A program made the position numbers and the translations under genes. Source: Leptospira perolatii (lineage in GTDB: Bacteria > Spirochaetota > Leptospiria > Leptospirales > Leptospiraceae). Taken from it: 64,000 bases of DNA. The stretch lies in contig NZ_NPDZ01000005.1 in assembly GCF_002811875.1 (NCBI RefSeq), positions 62,001-126,000 of the forward strand, given 5' to 3'. Positions 1-8,639 of the stretch are shown piece after piece. Every line of letters starts with the position of its first letter. Position 1 is the first letter of the stretch. Under the pieces are notes generated by a model. It saw only the letters and a program-made list of their open reading frames with translations. It did not search any database and was not told the origin of the DNA.

Positions 1-855
1 CGGTGGTTCGTGATTCGAAACAGAGATCTCCCGATTTGCATGAGCAAATCGAGTGAGTGAATCCATCATTAGATTTACGTGAAGTCCTTTTTCACGGAAA
101 TACTCTGCTACAGAAGTAGCTAGCAAGGCACAGTTGACCTGTTCCATTTTGGGGGAATCCGAGGTCGCCGCAAATACAACCGACTTCGCGAGTCCTTCTT
201 TGCCTAAATCTCTTTCTATGAATTCGTTTACTTCTCGGCCCCTTTCTCCTACCAGTGCGATTACGTTTAGATCTGCATCCGTAAATCTGGAAATCATACC
301 AAGCAAACTGGACTTTCCTACACCAGAACCAGAAAAGATTCCCACCCTCTGTCCTCTGCCTACAGTCAGAATTCCGTCGATCGCTTTGATTCCAGTGAGT
401 AAAATATCCCGAATGATGGGCCTGTCCAATGGATTGATTGTATCCGCGTCCGGCGATTTTTCTTCGGAAGTGATGATGAGTCCTTTTTTGTCGATCGGCT
501 TTCCTACTCCATTTAGAACCCTGCCGAGAAGCTCATTGCCAACTGGCACGCTCAGTTTTCTGCCGGAAGAAAACACGAAAGCATCCGGATAAATTCCTTC
601 CACCGGACCCAGGGGCATTAGTGTATAAATGTGGTTTTCAAAGCCTACGATCTCGCACTGTAGGTAGCTCTCGGTACCTGCCTTTTCGATATCCATGATC
701 TCACCGATCTTGGAGTCTGGAGGTCCTTCTGAATAAATCACATTTCCAGAAACTCGGACCACTCTCCCGGATTTGCGTATCGTTTCGGTCCGATCTAAAA
801 TCAGGAAGTACTTGGAGATAATGTCTACTTTCTCGTAAAACTTCCTTTCGATCAT
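1..855 (-). CDS. fliI: Flagellar type III export ATPase FliI (C-terminus beyond window)
   Basis: FliI is the hexameric ATPase that powers and orders substrate entry into the flagellar type III export gate at the cytoplasmic face of the basal body. About 285 residues are in the window; the C-terminal part lies beyond base 1. The N-terminal beta-barrel-like domain is followed by the ATPase core. The Walker A motif GSGVGKSS is at about residues 176-183, and the family stretch VGERGREVNEF lies further in. The start ATG at 855 is preceded by GGGAAAGG at good spacing, and an in-frame stop (TAA at 882-880) lies just upstream, so the N-terminus is secure. It is the last visible gene of the leftward fliF-fliG-fliH-fliI operon. 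It is separated from fliH by an unusually long 195-nt gap. Homology to the F1 beta and type III secretion ATPases is certain; flagellar identity rests on the neighbours. Confidence 0.95.
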   Translation of the reverse strand, partial: MIERKFYEKVDIISKYFLILDRTETIRKSGRVVRVSGNVIYSEGPPDSKIGEIMDIEKAGTESYLQCEIVGFENHIYTLMPLGPVEGIYPDAFVFSSGRKLSVPVGNELLGRVLNGVGKPIDKKGLIITSEEKSPDADTINPLDRPIIRDILLTGIKAIDGILTVGRGQRVGIFSGSGVGKSSLLGMISRFTDADLNVIALVGERGREVNEFIERDLGKEGLAKSVVFAATSDSPKMEQVNCALLATSVAEYFREKGLHVNLMMDSLTRFAHANREISVSNHEPP

Positions 856-1067
856 GGCGAGACCTTTCCCTGTAATCCGTTAGAGTCGGAGAGAATTTTC
901 CAAGAGTCAAGTTTTAATGGGAAAGTAATCGAATTATGTCGCCTAATTATTTCTAAGAACAGGGAAGCAAGAGATTCTCCATACCCGGCCTGGATTTCCG
1001 GCCGGGTAGGAGTGGGATATTTCCCGAGATAAACAAAGGAGAAGGATCGATTATATCGGCTCTGCAT
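852..1067 (-). CDS. Possible 71-residue ORF bridging fliH and fliI
   Basis: A 71-codon reading frame begins with ATG inside the last codons of fliH, crosses the fliH-fliI gap, and stops with a TGA that overlaps the fliI start as ATGA. That overlap is the arrangement typical of translationally coupled genes, and the frame fills a gap that is otherwise odd in this compact operon. Against it, I recognise no family and see no ribosome-binding site that would be independent of the fliH end. Part of the frame also encodes a strong inverted repeat (982-1008). It could equally be chance. Low confidence. Confidence 0.22.
   Translation of the reverse strand: MQSRYNRSFSFVYLGKYPTPTRPEIQAGYGESLASLFLEIIRRHNSITFPLKLDSWKILSDSNGLQGKVSP
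982..1008 (-). promoter_or_regulatory. 9-bp GC-rich hairpin in the fliH-fliI gap
   Basis: TACCCGGCC and GGCCGGGTA form a perfect 9-bp stem around a 9-nt loop, in the transcribed spacer between fliH and fliI. No U-run follows on the coding (minus) strand, so it is not a classical terminator. An RNA-processing or stability element, or partial attenuation before fliI, is inferred. Confidence 0.55.
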
Positions 1068-1974
1068 TTCGAATCGCCTCTTCGATTTCTTTGAGCTGGG
1101 TAGAAATTCTTGCGTCAATCGCTCCGACATCCGTTTCGATGATGACACCGCCTCTGTCGACGCGTGAGTCTTCGTAGATATTGACCTTACGCAGAGATTC
1201 CATAAGTTTGATGAGTTCGTCTTTGTGAGCCGTGGTGATTTCCAAGTCAGCAAAGTTGACTCTGATATCCACTCGGTCTCTGTCCTTGATCCGCTTCAGA
1301 GCCTCGCGGATGTTATTGAGTACGATTTCTTTACGTTCAATGATTTCATCTTTGATGATCTTACGGGCGATGATTAAGATCATCTCCACCATCTGTTTTT
1401 CGGAAGCTTGGATCAATTCTGCGCGAATATCGATCGCCTTTCCAACGATGGTTCCCAAACGGTCGATGAGTCGTCTTACTTCTCCCTGTCCCTTTCTGAA
1501 GCCTACTTCTCTTCCTGCTTCAAATCCTTTTAGATAGGCTTCGTGTTCGATCTCCGCCGTTTTCATTTCGGCTTCCTTGATCATTCTCTCGGCTTCCATC
1601 TTGGCTCTTTCCAAGATTTGTTCCGCTTTTGCTTTTCCTGAGTCTTCCTCGAGTTTGATTTTCTCTTTGGAATCTTGGATCATTTGGAAGGCTTTCTTTC
1701 TTCCTTCCTCTTCAATCTCCTCCGATCTACGGCGAGATTCTTCGAGCATCTCTTTGATGTTCTGCTCTGTTTCTTCTTTATAACGATTTAGCTCTGCCTC
1801 GATTTCTTCGATGGAAGGACCTTGGTATTGCTCAATGATATTTCCTTCTTGGTCTACTTCGAATTCTTCCGCATCCTCGTCACGGTGGTACTTTTTGTAC
1901 TTATCCGGAATCTGTAGCTCGACCTGATCTTTCATGTCGGCGATTTGGATGGGTTTAAAAACGAGCTTTGCCAT
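1051..1974 (-). CDS. fliH: Flagellar assembly protein FliH
   Basis: FliH binds FliI, holds it at the export apparatus and restrains its ATPase. The 307-residue product is longer than enterobacterial FliH (about 235) because of an N-terminal extension. Residues about 60-150 are a long, highly charged Glu/Lys/Arg coiled coil. A Gly-spaced helix (YLKGFEAGREVGFRKGQGE) matches the GxxxG-rich segment of FliH/YscL stalk proteins. The C-terminal part (VDIRVNFADLE, then RGGVIIETDVGAIDARI) is the conserved V-type ATPase E-subunit-like FliI-binding domain. It starts three bases downstream of the fliG stop, in the same leftward operon. Annotation is secure from the C-terminal motif and position between fliG and fliI. 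Confidence 0.93.
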   Translation of the reverse strand: MAKLVFKPIQIADMKDQVELQIPDKYKKYHRDEDAEEFEVDQEGNIIEQYQGPSIEEIEAELNRYKEETEQNIKEMLEESRRRSEEIEEEGRKKAFQMIQDSKEKIKLEEDSGKAKAEQILERAKMEAERMIKEAEMKTAEIEHEAYLKGFEAGREVGFRKGQGEVRRLIDRLGTIVGKAIDIRAELIQASEKQMVEMILIIARKIIKDEIIERKEIVLNNIREALKRIKDRDRVDIRVNFADLEITTAHKDELIKLMESLRKVNIYEDSRVDRGGVIIETDVGAIDARISTQLKEIEEAIRNAEPI

Positions 1975-1977
1975 AAA

Positions 1978-2949
1978 TCAAAGAGTTCTCCGGAATTTGA
2001 TACTTCCCGATTGCACGGAATCTCTGAAAATTTCCAGAATTCCGTTCTGAGCGGTTTCAATTTCTGCAAGAGAAACCGGACCCATTGAGTTCCCTTCCAA
2101 TCTGACTGAGGATGCCAGCGCAGGATCCAGCTTTTCGAGTAGAATCCTTCTGGTCTCCAGTTCAGTACCTTGGAGTGCCACTGCGATTACGATCGGATGT
2201 ATCCTTGAAAGGAAACGATTTAACATTTCCCGATGTAAGTCCAGCAGATCCTCCATTCGGAAGAGGTGCTCGTTTATATTTTCGGCAAATCCGGGGTTCT
2301 TTTCGCGTATCCGGTGGAATAATTTCTGGGAATCCTGAGGATCCATTCTTGTCAGCAGGTCGGCCGCGGTCTTTCCAATTCTGTCTCTAACGGCTGTGGC
2401 AGATCCCTTGTGCTCCAATACCTGCTTTTTGAACCGAAGAAATCTCTCTAATTTATCCTGTTCCAGGTCCGAAGATAAGTCCAGATCTCTGATTTGTAGG
2501 ATGATTTCTTCTTGATCAGAGTCCGGAAATTCTTCCAATACCCTCGCAGAGTTTTCAGGGTCTGCAAAGCAGAGAACCAGTGCGATTTGGTTCGCGCTTT
2601 CTCCTGCTACAATTCTGGAGAGCTGTTCTTTGTCGTAACTCCGCAGTTCTAAAATCCAGTCCGGTTCGGACTTTCCATCTTCCTTTAAAATGGATTCCAG
2701 TTCTTGGATCAGTGCTAGGGTATCCTTGTCAGTCCCTTCCTTCGGGAGGGAAGATTGTAGCCCTTGCAGAAAGGAGCCGAGTAGCTCCCTTTCCTTTTTT
2801 GGATCTAACTTTCCGGTCTTATGAAAGCTCTCTAAAAGTCTGCTGGTATCCTTGGGTCCAAGGTGGGTGAATACCTCCGGCGGGAGATGTTGTCCCAAAA
2901 TCCGGAGGATATTCCCCGCCCGATGTAAATTTTCGGACGGGCTTCCCAT
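1978..2949 (-). CDS. fliG: FliG-family switch/MS-ring protein, divergent paralogue
   Basis: FliG couples the MS ring (FliF) to the C ring and carries the torque helix that meets the stator. This 323-residue protein aligns with FliG over its middle and C-terminal domains. The C-terminal segment with MGPVSLAEIETAQ matches GPVRLSQVE of E. coli FliG without gaps. Several signatures are lost. The EHPQ motif reads ESAN, and the torque-helix residues equivalent to E. coli K264, R281, D288, D289 and R297 read Q, A, L, E and S. It sits directly after fliF with a one-base TAATG overlap and before fliH. Spirochaetes carry more than one FliG, and the copy in the fliF operon can differ from the main motor copy, so this is probably the FliG2-type paralogue. 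FliG family is seen; the specialised role is inferred. Confidence 0.88.
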   Translation of the reverse strand: MGSPSENLHRAGNILRILGQHLPPEVFTHLGPKDTSRLLESFHKTGKLDPKKERELLGSFLQGLQSSLPKEGTDKDTLALIQELESILKEDGKSEPDWILELRSYDKEQLSRIVAGESANQIALVLCFADPENSARVLEEFPDSDQEEIILQIRDLDLSSDLEQDKLERFLRFKKQVLEHKGSATAVRDRIGKTAADLLTRMDPQDSQKLFHRIREKNPGFAENINEHLFRMEDLLDLHREMLNRFLSRIHPIVIAVALQGTELETRRILLEKLDPALASSVRLEGNSMGPVSLAEIETAQNGILEIFRDSVQSGSIKFRRTL

Positions 2950-4649
2950 TAGGTTGCTTCCTCTTCAGATAACCAGGTGCGTAACAGCTGCGCTACTTCT
3001 TCCGGTTTTTCTTTGGCGAGGGTGATCGCATTTTCGAGAAGTTCTCTTCTTAGTTTTTCGTCTAGGGAGAGCTCTACTTCTGCGCTTCCGTCGTCCATGA
3101 CTCGGAGGGCTGCTTCTCTCATCATCTGTTGCATTGCAGCAAGTTCTTCTTCGCGTAGTCTGCGGCGACGTGCGATTTCTTTCTTGATTGCTCTGTAGAT
3201 GAGAATGGTCAGTATCAGGAAGAGTATGATTACGAGAGATGCGATGACCATCTGTCTGATCGCTTTCTGTTTTCTTAATTCTTCGTCTTCTAATGCGAAC
3301 TGTGCGCTTCTATCTTTGGCTATGCTGATGACCGAGATCTGATCTCCTCTCGCTTTGTCGATTCCGACGGCTGCTTCTAAGTTTTTGCGGACTAAGCGAA
3401 GTTCATCTTCTGAGACTGGAATATATTTTCTATCATAGCCGGTTCCGTCTTCTTTTTCCTTTTTCTCCCATTGTCCGTCGATTACCACGGAAAGATTTAC
3501 TTTGTCCACTTTCCAAGGTTGCTTTTGCACTTCGCTGACCCTACGGTTGAATTCGTAGTTATTGATATTCTCGGATTTTTTGTACTCAGCTTTTTGGTAA
3601 TCGGTGTCCTTGTAACCAGGAGGAAGGTTTGGTTCGGTTCCTGCGGGTCCGTCAGGAGTGAATCCTCTTCCCGTAAATTCCTCGGTGGTTTCTTTAGAGG
3701 AAACTTTTAGGCTGTATCCGTCTACGAGTTTAAGTTCTGAGTAAGGAGTGTTAGGGTCATCGGGAGTCGCTACTACTGGAGTGACAGTATTGTCTTTGAA
3801 AGACTCCTTGTCCCAATTTAACATATATTCAAATCTCGTAATATCTACTCTGTCCTCGCCGCCCAGATACCAACGCAGTGTATTGCGAACATCGAGTAAT
3901 CTTTGCACCCTTTGTTCTTCTTGGATTCTGAGTTTTTCTTGGACTACTCTAAGCTCGAGTCTTTCTTTTTCTAAGTCTTCTTCAAAGTCAGAGATGATCT
4001 TTCCATCCGCGTCGGCGACTACTACGTTTTCAGGCTTCAATCTTGGCACCGCGCGAGATACCAAGTATACGATCCCTTTTACTTCCTTTTTGGAGATTCC
4101 GTCGACTCCTGGGATAAAATGAAGGATTACGTGAGCAGTGACCGGGGAGCTGTTGGAGGAGAAGAGTTCCTCTTCGGGCATCGCGATGTTTACATAGGCC
4201 TTTTCGACCGGTCGTAAAGTCATCAAGGATTGCTCGATGGCTCCTTTGAGTGCCCTGTATTTTTTGATGTCCTTGTCAAACTGGGTCTCTGTGAATTTTT
4301 CCACATTGAATAGTTCCCAGCCTTGCACTCCCGCCGGGATCAAATTCTCCTGGGCGAGTTTTGTGATGATCTCCTGTCTTTGTTCCGGATCCACAGTGAT
4401 CATGCTGGTGTCCGAGGAGCCGTAAGAGTATCCCATAGAATCCAATTTCTTGCTCACATCTGCAAAGTCCTTGGAAGTGAGGTCTTTAAATAGAACCACT
4501 CTGTTCTTTTGGGAAGAAACCGTGGCGAGTAGGCCCAAAGCGACTAAGATGGTGAGCGCGACACCTCCTAGAATGAGCTTCTTTGTCATATCAAGGGATC
4601 CGAAGAACTCCTTAATGTTATCTAAGATTTTCTGCAACTGCTCTGGCAT
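2949..4649 (-). CDS. fliF: Flagellar MS-ring protein FliF
   Basis: FliF forms the membrane MS ring on which the flagellar rotor and export gate are built. The product is 566 residues from the chosen start. A transmembrane helix lies at about residues 20-45, followed by the YscJ/FliF periplasmic ring-building domains (GVQGWELF and [18 protein letters not shown] are typical). A second transmembrane helix lies near residue 490, and an acidic cytoplasmic tail ends in the FliG-binding helix ([14 protein letters not shown]). The reading frame is open to 4709, but ATG at 4649 has GGAGAAGG in front. The longer start would lie in the -35 box of a good promoter. It is the first gene of the operon, and its stop overlaps the fliG start by one base. 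Confidence 0.96.
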   Translation of the reverse strand: MPEQLQKILDNIKEFFGSLDMTKKLILGGVALTILVALGLLATVSSQKNRVVLFKDLTSKDFADVSKKLDSMGYSYGSSDTSMITVDPEQRQEIITKLAQENLIPAGVQGWELFNVEKFTETQFDKDIKKYRALKGAIEQSLMTLRPVEKAYVNIAMPEEELFSSNSSPVTAHVILHFIPGVDGISKKEVKGIVYLVSRAVPRLKPENVVVADADGKIISDFEEDLEKERLELRVVQEKLRIQEEQRVQRLLDVRNTLRWYLGGEDRVDITRFEYMLNWDKESFKDNTVTPVVATPDDPNTPYSELKLVDGYSLKVSSKETTEEFTGRGFTPDGPAGTEPNLPPGYKDTDYQKAEYKKSENINNYEFNRRVSEVQKQPWKVDKVNLSVVIDGQWEKKEKEDGTGYDRKYIPVSEDELRLVRKNLEAAVGIDKARGDQISVISIAKDRSAQFALEDEELRKQKAIRQMVIASLVIILFLILTILIYRAIKKEIARRRRLREEELAAMQQMMREAALRVMDDGSAEVELSLDEKLRRELLENAITLAKEKPEEVAQLLRTWLSEEEAT

Positions 4650-4681
4650 AATCCTTCTCCGCCTGAACGAAATTACGGGAC

Positions 4682-4709
4682 ATAATAGATTTTCGGAAAG
4701 AAAGTACAA
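4682..4709 (-). promoter_or_regulatory. Sigma70-type promoter for the fliF operon
   Basis: Read on the minus strand, TTGTAC (4709-4704) and TATTAT (4687-4682) are separated by 16 bases. They lie about 35-60 bases upstream of the fliF ATG. Both hexamers are close to consensus. No flagellar sigma28-type box was recognised at the same place. Confidence 0.5.
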
Positions 4710-4869
4710 TTCCTTTTTAAAAAAACTTTAGAAAAATTGAATACGCATTCATTTGTTTAGTTGTTTTTGTCTAGTGGGATAGCCAAAAAATTTCTATTGT
4801 GCGTAACGGATTTTAAGGAATGACTGTGTAGATTGATGCTTTCGGAAGTTTTTCCCGACACTTCACAAT

Positions 4870-5586
4870 ATGTCTAAACAGGATTTCGATGATCTGCGTT
4901 CTGTGAACGAATATTTTCAAACTCTCTTGAACCAGGAGAGACTAGAAAAAATGGAATACGTTCTCTCTCATCGTTCCAAGTACTTAACAATTGTTTTGGA
5001 GGATATCTTTCAACCGTTCAACGCGAGCGCTACACTCCGTACTGCGGAATGCTGGGGGCTTTGTGATATTCATGTTGTCGAGCACAGGAATAAATACAGG
5101 CCTGTGAGCGGGATTACCATGGGCGCCGAGAAATGGTTGAATCTTCACAGATACAGCGAGCCGGAACAAGAAAACACAAAGACCTGCATCGACGGATTGA
5201 GAAAGCAAGGATACCGGATCGTCGCCACATCTCCGACGCAGAGTGAGAAAACTTGGGACTTGGAAAGCCTTCCTTTAGACCAGCCGATTGCGGTCTTGTT
5301 TGGAGCAGAGGAAAAGGGGCTGTCCGAAGTTGCTCTCGCAGAATCTGATCTGAGATTAAAATTGCCGATGTTCGGATTTACGGAAAGTTATAATATTACT
5401 GTCTCTGTTGCGATTGTGCTTTCTAATCTGGTGGCAAGAATCCGAAAAGAAGTCTCCCATCCTTTTTTATCCGAGGTGGAAAAGGAGCTCCTAAAGAATG
5501 AATGGTTTCGTAAAACGATTCCCAGGGGGGAGCTCATACACTCTGAGTTCCTAAAAAGAAAGAAAGGAAAAGAATTTTCCCCTTGA
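4870..5586 (+). CDS. trmH: tRNA (guanosine-2'-O-)-methyltransferase, TrmH/SpoU family
   Basis: This is a SPOUT-fold enzyme that transfers a methyl group from S-adenosylmethionine to a ribose 2'-OH, probably Gm18 in the D-loop of tRNA. It has 238 residues, a normal TrmH length. Three SpoU motifs are visible. Motif 1 surrounds NASATLRTAECWG, where an Asn-x-x-x-x-x-Arg pattern holds the catalytic Arg. Motif 2 is VLFGAEEKGLSE. Motif 3 is LPMFGFTESYNITVSVAI, which forms part of the deep trefoil knot. TrmH-like features such as MGAEKWLNLHRY favour TrmH over the rRNA-directed RlmB, but the target base cannot be proven here. It is divergent from fliF with 220 bp between them. No obvious Shine-Dalgarno precedes the ATG. 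Confidence 0.88.
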   Translation: MSKQDFDDLRSVNEYFQTLLNQERLEKMEYVLSHRSKYLTIVLEDIFQPFNASATLRTAECWGLCDIHVVEHRNKYRPVSGITMGAEKWLNLHRYSEPEQENTKTCIDGLRKQGYRIVATSPTQSEKTWDLESLPLDQPIAVLFGAEEKGLSEVALAESDLRLKLPMFGFTESYNITVSVAIVLSNLVARIRKEVSHPFLSEVEKELLKNEWFRKTIPRGELIHSEFLKRKKGKEFSP

Positions 5587-5653
5587 ACCTTTTGTGTTTC
5601 GATCGGATCAAATAGGATCAGTTTGCTTTGTACCTATCCAAAAGAGGAAAACA

Positions 5654-6565
5654 ATGACTAAAGAAGAGATACTTTCTTTCTTAAAAAAATTTGGAATCAT
5701 TTTTGCCATTCTATTCGGAGTGCTTTTTTTGCTCAGGCTGCTTTATGCGTACGTAGTAGAAGACACAGTTCAAAGAAGAGAGCCCGTACAGTATCACAAC
5801 CAAATTCAAACTCAAACTGAAACCTCCGTTTCGGGAGGTGAATTTAGTTATTCTAGAAAGAATTACGCATCCGAAAAACTTTCTACTGGCAAATCCATAG
5901 ATGCCCAAAGTTCTCAGAAGTACGAAAAGATCGCGAATATCTCTTCTAGAAGCGGAGACTTTGAAGAGGACGAAAAGAAAGCCAGGAAAACAGTCCAGGA
6001 TTTCAAAGCAATCATTCAGTACGAGCTCAGTTCTGGACTTCCGGGAAATCGAGTCGTACAGCTTGGCATAGGAGTTCCACCAGAGAAATTTGATTCTATG
6101 GTCGAGGCAATCCGCGCAATCGGAAAGATTCAATCTATCTCAGTACACAAGACAGATAAGACGAATGAGTACATGGATATTACTGCGAAACGATTGTCTT
6201 TAGAGAAATCGCAAAAAGGACTTTTGTCTCTGAAAGGGCGGGGCGGAAAAATAGATGAATTGATTACTCTAGAAAAGGAAATTCTAGAAACCGAAAAGAA
6301 TATTCAGGACCTAGGAGTGAAGCTAGGTGAGTTCGATTCTGAGAACGAATTTTGTACGATTAAATTCTCGATGAGTGAATCGGACTATAGTCCAAGTTTC
6401 ATTTACAGTCTGTTAAAGAAAGTTAAAATTTCTTTGGAGTGGACGATCGAGTACTCATTAATGTTCACTTTTGTGTATTTATTTGCATGTGCTGGAGCCC
6501 TCATCAGCTGGTTCTTCTTTAAGAAATTTATACAATTCTTAAAAGACCAAGAGATCTTGAAGTAA
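5654..6565 (+). CDS. DUF4349-type membrane protein
   Basis: This 303-residue protein has an N-terminal transmembrane helix (about residues 10-32) and a C-terminal one (about 265-292). Between them is a soluble region. Its core (VQLGIGVPPEKFDSMVEAI, then a helical stretch with Leu/Lys heptads and a final FCTIKFSM strand) resembles DUF4349, a domain of unknown function. It is found as a putative lipoprotein or envelope protein in many bacteria, often with a coiled coil in the middle as here (about residues 170-225). The frame is open to 5594, but ATG at 5654 has AGAGGAAA in front and gives a sensible membrane N-terminus. The gene stands 67 bp after trmH in the same direction. Function is unknown; envelope location is inferred from the helices. 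Confidence 0.75.
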   Translation: MTKEEILSFLKKFGIIFAILFGVLFLLRLLYAYVVEDTVQRREPVQYHNQIQTQTETSVSGGEFSYSRKNYASEKLSTGKSIDAQSSQKYEKIANISSRSGDFEEDEKKARKTVQDFKAIIQYELSSGLPGNRVVQLGIGVPPEKFDSMVEAIRAIGKIQSISVHKTDKTNEYMDITAKRLSLEKSQKGLLSLKGRGGKIDELITLEKEILETEKNIQDLGVKLGEFDSENEFCTIKFSMSESDYSPSFIYSLLKKVKISLEWTIEYSLMFTFVYLFACAGALISWFFFKKFIQFLKDQEILK

Positions 6566-6591
6566 GTTACCGAACCCATTTCTTGTCACAG

Positions 6592-6654
6592 GGTCGGTTT
6601 CATTTTAAACCTTTCTAATTACAAGGTCGGTTATGATTAGCGACAAGACCGACC
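6592..6654. repeat. Three copies of GGTCGGT (two direct, one inverted)
   Basis: GGTCGGT occurs at 6592-6598 and 6625-6631, and its complement ACCGACC at 6648-6654. Either upstream copy can form a perfect 7-bp stem with the third, so two mutually exclusive hairpins are possible. The set lies in the 220-bp gap between the DUF4349 gene and the SGNH lipoprotein gene. It could be a terminator-like or attenuator structure or a protein-binding site; there is no U-run. Confidence 0.5.
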
Positions 6655-6692
6655 TATGTCTATTAACATTGATCTAATTTTCTTTTGGAACC

Positions 6693-6722
6693 TTGCGATG
6701 TATTAAAGGAGTCTAATATATA
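6693..6722 (+). promoter_or_regulatory. Possible promoter of the SGNH lipoprotein gene
   Basis: TTGCGA at 6693-6698 and TATATA at 6717-6722 are separated by 18 bases, about 64 bases upstream of the start at 6786. The match is reasonable but AT-rich sequence makes chance hits common. Confidence 0.3.
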
Positions 6723-6785
6723 GCGAAAAGACAAGTCGACCGAGGCTAAAAGTTCTTGAAGTGAAATTCTTCGAAAGAGAACTTT

Positions 6786-7517
6786 ATGAAAGTTTTATTG
6801 ATCGCACTCCTTTTCGTTTTTTGTTCCTGCTCCTTCGGAAAAGAGGAAAAAAGGATCTGCGATCCGATTCAGTACTTAACCGCTTATTCCCATGATTCTT
6901 GTCGTACGATTTACGGAGGAGAAGCCGCGAGAAATCCGGCTTATTATGCAGAGGATTATTTTTGCAGAATCGTAAACGACTTTCAGGAGTATAAGGTGAT
7001 CGTTGGTCAGGATTCGAGTATGGACCTGGCTCGTAAATATCCGGGCTTTTATAATCCTTTGACAACTCAGTTCGTTGCAGTCAGTTCCAATACTACATGC
7101 GATATGATCGAACAAATTTCAAACATTCATTCGAGCAAACCCGAGGCGATCATTTACTCCACGAACGGCGGGAACGATCTGGCTTGGAACCTGCCCTCTA
7201 AAATCGTGGTCGATACATTCAAGAAGCTAGTCCAGATCACTCGAAATCGCTGGCCGTTAGCTAAGCTAGTCGTGATCGGAGTACATCCAAGTTTTGCACC
7301 TTACGGAAACGACCGAAAGGATGAAGTGAATCACGCAGTTCAGGAATTTCTAAGTGAGCAGCCAAATACCTGCTATATAGATCCTCTTCCATTTTTTGGA
7401 GTTAAGGAAAAAGAAAGGCCTCCTTTAAATCTGATGCGGGATCCTTTACACTACAATAGTTTTGTCAGCTTCGAGATCAAGAGTGCAATCTCTTCTTCTT
7501 GCGGAGTAGATTTTTGA
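6786..7517 (+). CDS. Putative SGNH-hydrolase-fold lipoprotein
   Basis: This 243-residue protein has an N-terminal signal peptide ending in FVFCSCSFG. Cys13 or Cys15 is a plausible lipidation site under the relaxed spirochaetal lipobox. Three elements fit an SGNH/GDSL hydrolase: a Ser block GQDSS at residues 74-78, a GGND block at 128-131, and a C-terminal D-x-x-H pair (D219-P-L-H222) spaced as in the catalytic dyad. The block I glycine-aspartate-serine is imperfect, so activity is uncertain. Substrate could be an acyl or acetyl ester in the envelope. The gene stands alone, facing the convergent M23 peptidase gene one base after its own stop. Fold assignment is inferred from motifs; I do not recognise a named family. 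Confidence 0.6.
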   Translation: MKVLLIALLFVFCSCSFGKEEKRICDPIQYLTAYSHDSCRTIYGGEAARNPAYYAEDYFCRIVNDFQEYKVIVGQDSSMDLARKYPGFYNPLTTQFVAVSSNTTCDMIEQISNIHSSKPEAIIYSTNGGNDLAWNLPSKIVVDTFKKLVQITRNRWPLAKLVVIGVHPSFAPYGNDRKDEVNHAVQEFLSEQPNTCYIDPLPFFGVKEKERPPLNLMRDPLHYNSFVSFEIKSAISSSCGVDF

Positions 7518-8639
7518 TCAGAATAGGTTCGATCTAGAAAAGAAAAACTGTAGCAGTTTTCGGACTTGAGTTTGAGGAACTCCTGCGCCTAGATATTCGC
7601 CGTCTATCCAGATTTCAAAATGCAAGTGAGTGTTTTCCTCGGTTCCCTTCGCTTCTCCCATAAGGCCTGAGTTTCCTACAGTGCCGATATGTTGCCCAGC
7701 CTTAACTTTTGTTCCTACAAGCACGTCTCCCTTAATTGTAGAGAGGTGATTAAACGAACTCATAACGCCGTTCCCGTGGTCGATCCAGACCTGTCTTCCG
7801 CCGAAGTCCTTTTCTACATAGGTGACTCCGTTTTTTTGCGCCACTTCGGAATGGTAACGGAATTCTTCCATAGTCATGGGTGAATAATCCCAGTCGGCTC
7901 TCACGATCACTCCGTCCGCCGGCGATATGACCGAATCTTTCGGATTCACCTTTCTTATAGTTCCATCTTGGTCTCTGCAGTAGTAAATGTCCAATCCCTT
8001 GTGGATACCGTTTCTATATTCCCTAGGAGCGCCCGGCAGTTCGTAATCTCTGAGTGGTAAAATTCCATTCGGAATCGGAAAATAGTAACCTGTAAGTCTG
8101 GAAGGAACTCCGTTCAAAATAGAAGTATTTAAGAAAATCTTAAAGTCTCCTATGACCACGCTATCTCCTTCTGATTTCGGAAAAGTGATTTTTAATACGG
8201 AAGCATCAATCGGACGAAGCTGATGAAAGTTGTTCAGATCCACCGTTTCATTTTTCAGAATCGTTTTCCAGTTCTCTTGGTATAACACTTGGATTTCATA
8301 AGAAGAGACGGAGCGCTTTCCCTTATAAATAGGAACACTGATCTCTACCCCATTAATCAACCTTTTGGAACCGAAGTCCACGATGATCCATTCCGGTCCG
8401 GATTGGACACCCGAGTACCAGTATGTTTTTGGATTCGTATCAAATAAATTGAATGCACCCAACTCAGGCAATAGAGAACTAGATACTGAATAAGTAAACG
8501 GTGCAGTTGTCCATCTTCCAAAATCCAAATAATCTACTTCGGAACCTAATTGTCCGAAAGTAGGGGAGATCGGGTTAGAATGCGTTTTTGAACTGAAAAA
8601 CGCGATCCAAAGGATCGATAAGATTCCGATTCGTTTCAT
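7518..8639 (-). CDS. Secreted M23-family metallopeptidase with N-terminal discoidin-like domain
   Basis: This 373-residue protein starts with a signal peptide (cleavage near residue 22, after SKTHS). Residues about 50-175 form a beta-rich domain with [26 protein letters not shown], cut here to its core, resembling F5/8-type-C (discoidin) carbohydrate-binding domains. The C-terminal part is an M23/LytM peptidase. HKGLD (H-x-x-x-D) supplies the first zinc ligands and HLHFE (from residue 338) the last. All expected ligands are present, so an active peptidoglycan endopeptidase is likely. Its ATG overlaps the neuB-like stop by four bases, so it is the last gene of a three-gene envelope operon. The discoidin domain may position it on a cell-surface glycan. 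Confidence 0.82.
   Translation of the reverse strand: MKRIGILSILWIAFFSSKTHSNPISPTFGQLGSEVDYLDFGRWTTAPFTYSVSSSLLPELGAFNLFDTNPKTYWYSGVQSGPEWIIVDFGSKRLINGVEISVPIYKGKRSVSSYEIQVLYQENWKTILKNETVDLNNFHQLRPIDASVLKITFPKSEGDSVVIGDFKIFLNTSILNGVPSRLTGYYFPIPNGILPLRDYELPGAPREYRNGIHKGLDIYYCRDQDGTIRKVNPKDSVISPADGVIVRADWDYSPMTMEEFRYHSEVAQKNGVTYVEKDFGGRQVWIDHGNGVMSSFNHLSTIKGDVLVGTKVKAGQHIGTVGNSGLMGEAKGTEENTHLHFEIWIDGEYLGAGVPQTQVRKLLQFFFSRSNLF

Noticed and set aside
3748..4122. 124-codon plus-strand frame inside fliF
   Set aside because: It is antisense to a complete, well-conserved fliF and has no ribosome-binding site or recognisable family, so it is a shadow of the coding gene.
2949..4709. Longer fliF start at 4709
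   Set aside because: The alternative start lies in the -35 box of a good promoter and lacks a ribosome-binding site; ATG 4649 has GGAGAAGG at correct spacing.
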